Part shown: positions 1-9,034 of the stretch, one piece after another | Position numbering within the stretch: position 1 is the first letter of the stretch | Layout of the letters: each line of letters starts with the position of its first letter | From: Podochytrium sp. JEL0797 | Taxonomy: Eukaryota; Chytridiomycota; Chytridiomycetes; Chytridiales; Chytriomycetaceae | NCBI GenBank assembly: GCA_027596195.1 | Contig: JADGJG010000557.1 | Span: 1 to 16,676, forward strand | Direction: 5' to 3' | DNA: 16,676 nucleotides | The notes under the pieces: generated by a model | Told to the model about the DNA's origin: nothing | The model's database searches: none | The model's input: only the letters and a program-made list of their open reading frames with translations | Made by a program: the position numbers and the translations under genes

Positions 1-3000
1 CCCACCCCCACTCCCAGCCCCCGCACCCCCTTGCTGATTCATCAACCCCATCGACAACGCACTCTTCTGTCCAGTCACAGCCGCACTAAAATGCATCCCT
101 TGCTGCTGCTGTTGCTGCTGCTGCTGCTGATGCTGATGCTGCATCAACAACTGCATCTGAACCTGACTCATCCCTCCACCACTACTCCCCGTCGCCGGAT
201 TCGTAGGAATCGAACCTCGAGGTTGTGGAGTTCCTCCAGGTGCAGACGTGCTAAACATGTGTTGTTGCTGTTGCTGCACTTGCAACTGTTGCGTCATCCC
301 ACGCCGCCCCCCACGCGATCGACCGCCTCCCGTGACACTCGTGCCAAGCATCCCCGTTCCGTTCGGTTGCGAAGTGCCCCCCGTCGCCGTGGAAGATGTG
401 GTCGTGGAGCTCGAGAGGCCCGTCGTGGTGGCGACTCCGGGCCCAGTCCCAACGGGAACCGTTTTCCATTTCAACCACGCACATAGGGGGAGGTGGTCGC
501 TTGGGATATGCGGGGTTGGGAAGCTGTGGATTTTCGCAAGGTATCCTTGCGGTGGGGGTGGCTGGTGGTGGTGGTATGGCCGCGTTGGGGCCGTGAGGGT
601 TGGGTTGATGGGCGTCGGGGTGACGGAGGCAGCGGCCGTGACGGGTGATGTCGAGGTTTCGGCGGGGTCGTCTGTTTCAGAGGAGGTCGTGGCGGTGGGT
701 TCTGCGGGTGGGGACGGGTAGTAGGATTGGTCAAAGTCACCCAACACGTCGCGGATACTGAGTGTTCCAGACGTGTAGAGAATGTGGTCAATACTGCCCT
801 CGAAATCAGGCGTCTTGTTCGTGAAGGGAAGGTCTTTGCGGTCGTAAGCGGACGCGAGTTTCGTCCCGTGTCTCAACAACGGCAACAACGTCTGCGTCTG
901 CGTGGTCTGCCCACCAAGACTCGAAGACACAACGGCATTCGGGTTCTGAATCACAACCCCTCCATCCAACAACCCTTCAAACCCAGCAACCCCAACCAAC
1001 GTGCTCGCCAACACCGTTCCCCCCGTCAACGGGTTCCGCACCGTCAACGATTTCGTAAACCGTCCAAAATCTTTGCCCGAAAACAACGGACCCGGCGCAA
1101 CTTTCCCACGCACCAAGAAATCAACCACAGCCTCGCCAGCCCGTGAATTAAAGTCACCCGCAATCGCCGTCGGAACATCCCGGTGCGGCGCGCGTTCGAG
1201 CCATTCCATCAAGATCGCGGCTTGCAGGAGCTTCGCGTCCGCGTACTCGGGGTCCCAGTGCAAGTGCGTGTTGACAATCCGGCACCGCAAGCTGCGCGCT
1301 TGTCTGTTCTGAAACACGCACACGAGCGCAATGTTGGGGAACGCATGGATCCGTTGGTGCAAGTCTGTGGTTGGGTCTTGGGGGATTTGGTCGTTGTAGG
1401 CAAACGCTTGCACGGCCATGAGTGAGAAGCGGGCTTCGAGAAAAAAGATGGCGCAGCCGTCCGCAGCATGTTCGCGCTTCTTTTGTTGAAAGTGGCCGTC
1501 GTATCCAATCTTTTGGAGCGTGGGGAGAAAGACTTCTTTGAAGTCCGTGGGTGGGAGTTCCTGTGGGGGGTTATTTAAGTGTCAGCGATAAGAGGTTCTC
1601 GATTACATATTCGTATGTAGTGAAAAAAAGTTCAACAACCGCGCTCACCTGCAAACAAATGAAGTCCGGGGAATAGAACGCAATCTCGTCCAGAATCATC
1701 TTGCGGCGATGCTCCCACTCCAAAATCTCGCCTTTCGAATGCTTGTAACGCGAATCCGTGCAATACATGGGCGCGAGCACGTTGTAAGACATGATCATAA
1801 AGTGGCGATTGTCGGGTTTCTCGGTTCCACCCTTTTTCCAAACTCTGTGAGGGATTTCCATGGTTCCGGGGAGGCCGAGGAAAGGCATTCGAGGAACTTT
1901 GAGGATAGGACAGCCCTGGAGATTAAAAACAGAGTGACGGGGATGAGAACAGCGCGAGAAACGAGCGTGAGAAATGGCCGCGCGGTTGGATCAAATCAAA
2001 ACAAAAAAAGCAGCAACTCACATCTTCGGCCAACTCTGACTTGGCCACGCCGTTGCTGTTCAACACCAATCCACCCACCACTCTGCCAGGAGGCAACAAC
2101 ATGCCCTTGCTCATTCCATCGCCGGGGCCGCCAAAGCCACCGTTACTACCACCGCCGCCGCCACCGCCACCAGAAAGATGGACGCCAAGCCCAGCATTCA
2201 ACTTATTCGCATCAAAATGACCAAACGAAGCGCCAGCTCCGCCGCCGCCAGCGACCGAAGCAGGGCCTCTGAACGCCTGATTACCCTGATACGACGAACT
2301 CAACTGGGGAAAGCCTGATCCATGCGAATCAAAACTCGACGCAAGCATCCCGCCAATCACGGGCGTCGTGGAAACGAGTCCGTTGGGACGCATGGCGTTT
2401 CCAGAACCAATGTACGAGTTGATGAGGACTGGAGAGGCGCCTGCCGGAGGTTGTTGCTGTTGAGCGTGGATTTGTTGCGGGGACGAGCCGTAGGAGTAGG
2501 CCGTGAAATTACTCGGGGATGTGCCGTATCGGTTTTGGAACGAGTGGGCGGCGTGAGTGGCGGGGCTGTTGCCGTGCGAGGAAGAGAGGTTGATGCCCGG
2601 GATGGGCTTCAGGGACGAGTTGCTGGCCGAGTTTCTCAAGGTTTTGAAAGTGGCGGTCGGGGTGGGTTCCCCGCTGTTGGGACCCGATCTCGTGGTCGAA
2701 AGCGGTTTCGCGAGGGACGGAAACTGGGCCTGTGCGAGCAGCGAGGAGCGGGCGGGTCTGTTCGGGAACGAGGTGGCGAAGGGGGCGGGCGAGAGGTCCA
2801 GGTCAAGGTCGAAGATGTCGTCGTTGTCGAGCTTGTTGGTGGTTGTGGCGGAGGCGGGTTGTTGTTGTTGCGGGTTGGAACCCTGTTTGCCGAATTGGTG
2901 TTTGTACGAGGATGAGGTGGACTGGAAGAGGAAGTTTCCCTTTGAAAAGGATGCGGAGGAGAGGCGGTTTCTGTCTTTTGCTGAGGGTGTGTGAATAGGC

Positions 3001-3428
3001 AGTGAGTGCGATTACAAAACACGCACCACCCAGCTCTTCCTCCTCGGATGAATCGACGCCAACGACCCAGTCAACCATCCTCAGCAAATCATCGTCTGAG
3101 TCGCTGAGCTTTGCGGCAGGCGCCGTGGTGAACAGGTTGTACTGATACTCATCCCACGAGGTGATGGGCACGGACTGTGAAATATGACCAGGTGTCTAGG
3201 GTGAGGGTCTATTAGCCACGGCTCGCACGCCTAGCTATACATAGCCATGCCTGGCTATGCCTAGCTATGCCCCGCCAGGCCTAGCTAGGTTGGCCAGCAC
3301 ACCACTAGGTATAACACCCCCGCAGCACCATGCCCCACACTTACGCTGCCCTCGTCGTTGGCCACACTGAGATTTGCTGCAGCAGCGAGTTCTGTGTTTG
3401 GCGTTGCTGCTCGCGGCCCAGAATCCAT
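1..3428 (-). CDS. CCR4: Ccr4-type mRNA deadenylase (EEP nuclease), 3' end cut by window edge
   Basis: Probable catalytic subunit of the CCR4-NOT complex, which shortens mRNA poly(A) tails in the cytoplasm. Exons read on the minus strand: 3428-3345, 3174-3027, 2980-2022, 1915-1649, 1560 to the edge; all phases close (introns 170, 46, 106 and 88 nt), giving 1006 residues so far. Residues 1-435 are Ser/Gln/Gly-rich. The endonuclease/exonuclease/phosphatase domain runs from MSYNVLAP (about 438) to SDHLPL (about 842). It includes the catalytic LQE Glu (487, right after an intron), THLHWDP (about 584-590), GDFNS (about 621), LPFTN and an IDHI motif (about 744). THLHWDP and LPFTN fit Ccr4 better than Nocturnin, Angel or Ngl2. 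Oddities: no leucine-rich repeats are visible, low-complexity residues are inserted before SDH, and a Gln-rich tail follows the domain. The start is uncertain: ATG 3428 is the first in-frame ATG and the frame stays open upstream. Confidence 0.85.
96..142 (-). repeat. CAG/CAA triplet tract encoding polyglutamine
   Basis: Read on the minus strand this encodes a His/Gln stretch followed by about ten consecutive Gln in the C-terminal tail of the Ccr4-like protein. The codons mix CAG and CAA. On the plus strand the same bases give a poly-Leu reading, which is a shadow. Confidence 0.8.
3175..3344 (-). repeat. Intron 1 of the Ccr4-like gene with decameric CTAG-rich repeats
   Basis: This 170-nt intron has a GTAAGT donor and a CACAG acceptor. 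On the plus strand, positions 3230-3289 divide exactly into six 10-nt units: CCTAGCTATA, CATAGCCATG, CCTGGCTATG, CCTAGCTATG, CCCCGCCAGG and CCTAGCTAGG. The second unit is a near reverse complement of the third and fourth, and the last is a perfect palindrome, so the block could fold into hairpins. No coding role is seen. Confidence 0.75.
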
Positions 3429-3579
3429 TGCCGTGTGTTGAATTTGAGAGGCTGCAGGAAAAGGTTGTCGCTGAACGGAGGCTTTTTGCGCCGTTTTTGT
3501 GTCGTCACTTTTTTTTGCGACCAAGCATTTGAAAAGGAGAATGGAGAAGAGACGAATAATTTTTGTATACTTTGATTGT

Positions 3580-4118
3580 TCATAAAACTATGGAGGATGC
3601 TTCTCTGTAGATCATATGTTTTTTGGAGCGATCTAACGAGTAAAACCTCGATAACGCCATCCGTATCTTTGGCGCCAAGTCGAACTTGGGACAATAATTA
3701 CTGATCCTGGTCTGGGGCTTTTCCCGGGCTTGATGCAATTGAAAGGGCAGGAAAGGGGAGGAAATGGCTTTGTCGGGAATGGATATCGTTCACGCACTCA
3801 CTCAAACGAATTGCGGTGAAATGTGTGAGAATGGATATGCCGTGCCCACCTCCTAATTTTGGATTGAGGTAGTTTTGGGAGGGAGGCGGAAACGCGTCTC
3901 TCGGCTTCTTCTGCCAATTCCGTGCTGAGTCGGGCGTCAGCTGCTGCGGCGCCGGCTACGTCTAGCCAATTTTCTAATTTGGGGATCCTTACTCCTGTGG
4001 TCCACCGCGGTGGCAAACAACTTAAGCAAGCAACGCTTCCTGGATGGAGAGGGGATTAATTCAAGAAAAGTGGAAATTTGCTCGGCAATCAACAATTACT
4101 ACTTAATTGCGAGTGCAT
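3580..4118 (-). CDS. Small hypothetical protein, three exons
   Basis: I do not recognise this protein. A consistent model has exons 4118-4103 (or 4118-4100 using the next GT), 4039-3802 and 3700-3580, with a GTGAGT donor at 3801, a CAG acceptor before 3700 and a TGA stop at 3582-3580. All phases close, giving 124 or 125 residues. The N-terminus has several Arg and no acidic residues before about residue 27, compatible with a mitochondrial presequence. The middle has an Ala/Glu-rich, probably helical stretch, and the C-terminus is basic (KIRMALSRFYSLDRSKKH). It lies on the same strand as the Ccr4-like gene, 151 bp upstream of its assumed ATG, and head-to-head with the helicase gene, 78 bp between ATGs. 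The first exon and the intron phases are inferred from splice signals only, so RNA support is needed. The alternative is that part of this is 5' sequence of the Ccr4-like gene. Confidence 0.4.
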
Positions 4119-4154
4119 TTCTTCTTTAAAGGATTTACTATAAAATAATACTGA

Positions 4155-4175
4155 ATGGCCATATTGTTAAAATAA
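4155..4175 (+). promoter_or_regulatory. Upstream ORF of six codons before the helicase gene
   Basis: The ATG at 4155 opens a short frame (M A I L L K, then TAA at 4173-4175) 21 nt before the helicase start. Its start context, ACTGAATGGCCA at 4150-4161, is identical to the context of the real start at 4192-4203. If the transcript begins upstream of 4155 this uORF could reduce translation of the helicase. Transcription start is unknown, so the role is inference. Confidence 0.4.
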
Positions 4176-4196
4176 ACTATTTTCACGTAACACTGA

Positions 4197-7100
4197 ATGG
4201 CCAAGTCGAAACCACCCGCGGATTTCCAAGACAAACTGCTCGCCTTCCTGGAGGCCTCTCCGGAGGACCAGAAGCCAAACGATGCGCTGACGCTGAGTGT
4301 TCGTTCCTCCTCCCTCCCGATTCAAACCAATCAAACCAAACCCCCCCCCCACAATTCACAACAGATCGCTTCCACTCTCGCCTCACAATACACCTTGTTC
4401 CTAAACCCACCGCGGCAACACGCGCTGCTGGCATCGGTTTCGCACCCAGCGGGACTTCACTTTGGCCGAATGCATATCAAGTCTCTTCCCGGCAGAATGC
4501 GCGTGGACGTTTCAAATAGCGATCCGACTCGCACCGTGTGGCTAAACAAGGTCGTGTGCATGCCTCCGAGCCAACGGGGAGAGATTACACTGAGTTTGAC
4601 GGACCCGACTGGCCGCGTTGCGACTTTGCCGTACAGAATCAACAGCAGGGAACGAGTTGTTGTCGAAGTGTCGGCGAAGCCGAGGGAAGACTCGGATGCG
4701 GGTGTGATGCTTGCGTGGTTGGTGATGGAGTTCCGGGTCGACGCGACACCTCCGCATATTCAGCGATTCGCTATTGTCCGAAGCATGGTGATGATTGTAG
4801 ATCCGTCGCTGGTGAATCAGCAGATGAAGATGATGGATGTGTTTGCGAAGCCTTTTGTCCCCGATTGGGTGAAAGGTGCGTTTCACTGTGTCGCGTCGAA
4901 AACTGATTGTCGAATTGTGCCAGTCATCAACGCGGCTCCAGCCAGAAAATTTCCCGGGATTCCTCCTCCTTCTCCAAACTTGATTGAGTATGTCCAATCA
5001 TGGATTGCTCCGGATTTGGTGGTCCCAAACACTCCGTGAGTTTCAATGTCATCCTTTCGGGGGGTCTTAAACTCATCTACTCACAGCGTCACAAAGAACA
5101 AAAAAAACCGGCCAGTAGCATTATCGCAAACAGCATTGAGTTTGGTTCACCTCCCGAACGCGTTTCAAATCCCGGATCCCAAATCGCTGCCCGCTCCTAC
5201 CCCGTTATCCCCGACGTCTTACAGTTGGCGTTTTATGCGCGAGATTGGCCTCGAAGTTGCAAAACGGAATGCGGAGATGGAGGGGTACACCCTGTTTGGC
5301 GTCAATATTGGAGGGAATCGAAAAATGTGGGAGTTGATTGTTCCAGGGATTGTGGAAGATTCGCCGAGGATTCGGATTGGCGATTTGATTCGGATTCGGA
5401 GGTTGAATTTGTTTGATGGTATAGAATATGACGCGTATGTGTTCAGTGAGTTTTTTCAGTTTTGTATTCTGCGAGCATTCCTGTTGAAGTTGAGCCTCTC
5501 CCCAGATATTGTTCGCCGCAAAGCCACTCTTTATTTCCATCTGCCTCATCTCCCGAACTTCGACCCTGCGACCGAAATGTTCAACGTCCAATTCACGTTC
5601 ACCGAAACGTTGTCGCGATTCTCCACGCGGGCGCTCTTGGGCTTGGAGAAATTCGCGGCAACTCCAACAGGGCGGAAACAATTGTTCCCCGAACCTGAAG
5701 ATGCTATATTGAGGCTCGGGACGGATGTGAAGGCAGGCAGGCTGCGGCTGGAATTCTTTGACGGGCAGTTGAACTGGGCGCAGCAGAAGGCGGTTTCAGC
5801 CATTGTGGAGAATGATTATGGAGAGGTTCCTTTTTTGATTTGGGGTCCACCTGGTGAGTTTGGGTTTGTTAAACTCGTGTCGCCGTTTTAACTCGTTTTT
5901 TGGGCGGCGTCAGGAACCGGGAAAACCAAAACCGTCATCGAGAGCATTCATCAGCTCCTTGAGAATTCTTCCAACTGTACCCCCAGAATCCTTGCATGTG
6001 CTCCCTCCCATAGCGCTTGCGACACCCTCACGCGACGTCTCTTGAAATTCATGACCCCTTCGCAGCTGTTTCGGTTCAACCCCGCCACGCGACCGTTTAA
6101 TGAAGTTCCGGATGTCATCATGCCGTTCACCGTGACGGATCCGACGAACGCGTTTTTTGGGATTCCCAACATGCAGGCGTTTTTGAAGCTCAAGGTGGTG
6201 GTTTGTACGACGGAAGATGCGGGGATTTTGGGACAGTGTGGGTTCTCGAATACGTTCATGAATGAGAGTTATGCGAGGCATTGGGAACGGATGAAGACGC
6301 AGTTTCCGTTTTATTGTCATGGTGTGGATGAAGGGACGAGGGATTTGTTTTGGACGGTTTGTTTTTGGTTTTTTTATTTGATATTTTTGATCTAGGAGTC
6401 GGGGGTGTTCTAATTCTTCATTTTAGCACCTGTTTATCGACGAGGCTGGACAGGCGACTGAGCCTGAGAGCTTGATTCCCATCTCGCTTGTTGCGTGTCA
6501 GCCTTTGGTGTCGAAAGTGGGCGTCAAAAGGGCGCAGATTGTATTGTGTGGGGATCACATGCAGGTGCGTTCATTTTAACGTTGTTTACGTTTGCAGATG
6601 GCTGATTTTGAGTTCTTCAGTTGGGGCCGATTGTTCACAGCGAGGAAGCACGAATTCGTGGACTCAACATCAGTCTCTTTGAACGTCTGATTCGGAGACC
6701 CTTGTATCGTAACCATCCCGAAAGTCGCTGCATGCCTCGGCAACTGCATTCGGAAACCGAAACGCGTGAGGAGCCCGCGCAACCGGGAGTCGCGGAAAGC
6801 TTGGTCCTTTCGGATTGTGTCCCGCCGTTTGCGAATCTTGTGCGCAACTATCGGTCTCATCCGAGTGAGTTTTTTGCTTGTTTTGTTTTTGGGCTTGTGC
6901 GAGACTCAATTTTTGTTTGTTTTGCTCTTGTCAGGTTTCCTCATGATTCCTTCCCTTTTGAGCTACGACAACACGCTCATCCCAAGCGCAGCCGAGTCTC
7001 TCACACACTCCTTTGTTGGGTCCGAGTTCCTCCCCAACCCAGACATCCCCATCCTGTTTCATGGAATCCAGGGAGAGGATTCGCGCTCACTCACGGCGGA

Positions 7101-7828
7101 GGGATTGAACAATGAGACGGAAGCATCTTCGGCCGCGTGGTATAATGCTGCTGAGGCGGGGAAAATCGTGGAACTTGTGATTAAATTGATGCAAGAGGAG
7201 GGCGTGAAAACAGAGGATTTTGGTGTTATTTCGCCGTTCCGGCAGCAAGTCAAGGTGAGGTTGCGAAATTCCCTTCAATATTAAGGGAAAGTTAAAGCTT
7301 AAATCCGAGCAGCTTATTCGAGAACTCCTCCGAAATCGTAACCTCGCCGCCGTCGATGTTGGGACAGTCGAAGACTACCAAGGCATGGAGCGCCGCATCA
7401 TCCTCATTTCCACAGTTCGAAGCCGATCCAAACACCTTTACCAGGACCTGCGCAACGATTTGGGACTCGTTCATTTCGCAGCGCGTTTGAATGTGGCCTT
7501 GACGCGTGCGCAGGCGTTGTTGGTGGTTGTGGGGAACCCGCTCTTGTTGAGCGTGGATCCGCAGTGGGTTGCGTGTTTGGCGTTTTGGTTGCGGAATGGG
7601 TGTTATCGCGGGTGTGCGCCGCCAGTGGAGGTGGATGAGGCGGCGCAGAGTGGGGATGGGGTGGAAGGGAATTATGGGGGGTTGGAGAAGGCGAGAGATG
7701 TTGCGAAGCAGATGATGGAGGCTCCTGTGGCGCAGTGGTTGGGGGCGGCGACGATGGATACGCAGCGCGGGGACGTTGAGGAAGCGTTGGCGTGGAGTTT
7801 GGAGTATTTGGAGCAGATTGCATTGTGA
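4197..7828 (+). CDS. MOV10/SDE3-type superfamily 1 RNA helicase
   Basis: A UPF1-like SF1 helicase of the MOV10/SDE3/Armitage group, ATP-driven RNA-unwinding enzymes linked to RNA silencing, mRNA decay and control of retroelements. Proposed exons are 4197-4298, 4365-4875, 4942-5035, 5087-5445, 5506-5853, 5914-6356, 6427-6564, 6621-6864, 6935-7254 and 7313-7828. All phases close to 1024 residues, near the length of animal MOV10. Motifs: Walker A GPPGTGKT (about 469-476, split by an intron), DEAG box [12 protein letters not shown] (about 624), motif III GDHMQLGPI (about 661), motif IV NYRSHP (about 741), motif [10 protein letters not shown] (about 869) and motif [19 protein letters not shown] (from about 912). 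The last one, continuing to DPQW, is typical of MOV10. The N-terminal ~460 residues match the family's beta-rich region only loosely. The C-terminal ~65 residues look lineage-specific. The first two introns are frame-preserving and stop-free, so they are less certain. Confidence 0.9.
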
Positions 7829-7977
7829 ATGTTGGATAGCTGATTTCGTTGCTGGGCAATATTATATTCTCGAAGAAGAATGGATAGATGTTTGTGAAGT
7901 GGCGCTTTGTTTTGATCCGGAACGGAGGGAGCCCCGGGTTCCTGCCAGAATCCCAAAAAAATCTCTTTCCGCCGAAC

Positions 7978-8768
7978 ATGTTCCGCAGAGCCTTTTCCAC
8001 CGCTGGTAGCAAGCCAACGCTTACTCCTTTCCATCTTGCGTTCCCAGTGAGAGACCTGGAAGTCTCACGTGCATTTTACGGCAAGGTGCTTGGCTGCAGG
8101 CAAGGAAGAGTAAGTATTGAAGAATTCAAGGGTCTTTGGTCTCCGGACCATGTGCGTGTTTATTGATCAAATAACGCATTTATACCTTGCAGGAACTGGA
8201 AGGAAAGTGGATCGATTTCGACCTGTTTGGGCATCAAATCGTGTGTGAGTGATATCAGAATCGATACAACAAGGCCGCTCACTCCCGCAAATTTCAAAAC
8301 AGGCCACCAAATGAACGATCCCGTATGTCGAACTACCCGCTGCATACCTGCCGCATTAGTTTCATGCATTTCTTATTCTTTTTGTGGTTTACAGAACGCG
8401 GCATTGGCGGTTTCGAAATCGCAGGTCGATCGCCACAACGTACCCATTCCCCACTTTGGCGTTGTTCTCGAATGGGACACGTTCCACAAATGGGCGGATC
8501 GCTTGAAGCAGCAGCAAGGATTCAAGTTTGAGATTGCGCCAACGACGAGGTCAGTAGGAAAGCGGATCCAGAATATCTCTAACATGCACTTTATTCAGAT
8601 TCGTTGGACAACCCGGGGAGCAGAGCACCATGTTCTTTTTGGACCCGACTGGGTAAGCTTGGTTTTGGTTTTGTGGTTTGCGTTGCGATGAACGCGTTTT
8701 TTTGTTGCAGCAACGCGCTCGAATTCAAGACTTTCAAGGATCCCTCGAAACTCTTTGCGACGGAGTGA
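7978..8768 (+). CDS. VOC-superfamily (glyoxalase/dioxygenase-like) protein, probably mitochondrial
   Basis: A single-module vicinal oxygen chelate protein of 156 residues. Exons are 7978-8109, 8193-8244, 8303-8322, 8395-8549, 8599-8652 and 8711-8768; all phases close. The first residues, [12 protein letters not shown], look like a mitochondrial presequence. The body matches a common bacterial VOC family: [67 protein letters not shown]. Candidate metal ligands are His19, His88 and Glu142, the usual two-His-one-carboxylate set with one ligand per strand motif. The substrate is unknown: the family includes glyoxalases, extradiol dioxygenases and resistance proteins, and nothing here picks one. 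It starts 149 bp after the helicase stop on the same strand. The third exon is only 20 nt. Confidence 0.85.
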
Positions 8769-8792
8769 GCGTTACTACCGAGCGAAACGCTC
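8767..8792 (+). promoter_or_regulatory. Inverted repeat at the 3' end of the VOC gene
   Basis: GAGCGTT (8767-8773) and AACGCTC (8786-8792) are perfect inverted repeats around a 12-nt loop, starting within the stop codon. They could form a hairpin in the 3' UTR. Function is unknown. Confidence 0.4.
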
Positions 8793-8808
8793 GTGTCTGT
8801 CGGAGGAA

Positions 8809-8814
8809 AATAAA
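8809..8814 (+). promoter_or_regulatory. Poly(A) signal AATAAA of the VOC gene
   Basis: A canonical AATAAA lies 41 nt after the TGA at 8766-8768 and is followed by T-rich sequence. It is the likely 3' end signal of the VOC gene. Confidence 0.55.
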
Positions 8815-9034
8815 ATCTCATTTCTTCTGTCGTTCTTTTCAAATTTGAATCCGTAAATATTATTAATAAGCATGAGCCCACGTTAACTTAGTTTTGAGGA
8901 CGATTGCAACATATTCCTTTCACCTGGAAGTACGTACTTTTCAGTAAAGAAGGCGGATTTCGCGTGCAGTCGTCGTGGGCTTGTTTGCCAATTTTCCCGA
9001 TTTTTGTCGAAATCACACAAACAAACAAGCAAGC

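Noticed and set aside
31..486. Plus-strand frames with a poly-Leu or Cys-rich stretch
   Set aside because: They are antisense readings of the CAG/CAA tract and of the Ccr4 nuclease exon, whose minus-strand frame has conserved motifs.
1..1915. Nocturnin, Angel or Ngl2 rather than Ccr4
   Set aside because: The motifs THLHWDP, GKDFG and LPFTNKTPDF match Ccr4/CNOT6 better, although the missing leucine-rich repeats keep some doubt.
2636..3022. Minus-strand Pro/Arg-rich frame
   Set aside because: It is out of frame with the exon 2980-2022 that links by phase to the Ccr4 nuclease exons.
7404..8012. Minus-strand frame of 202 codons rich in Pro/Ser/Thr
   Set aside because: It is a shadow of the last helicase exon and the VOC start; the plus-strand frames carry helicase motifs V and VI.
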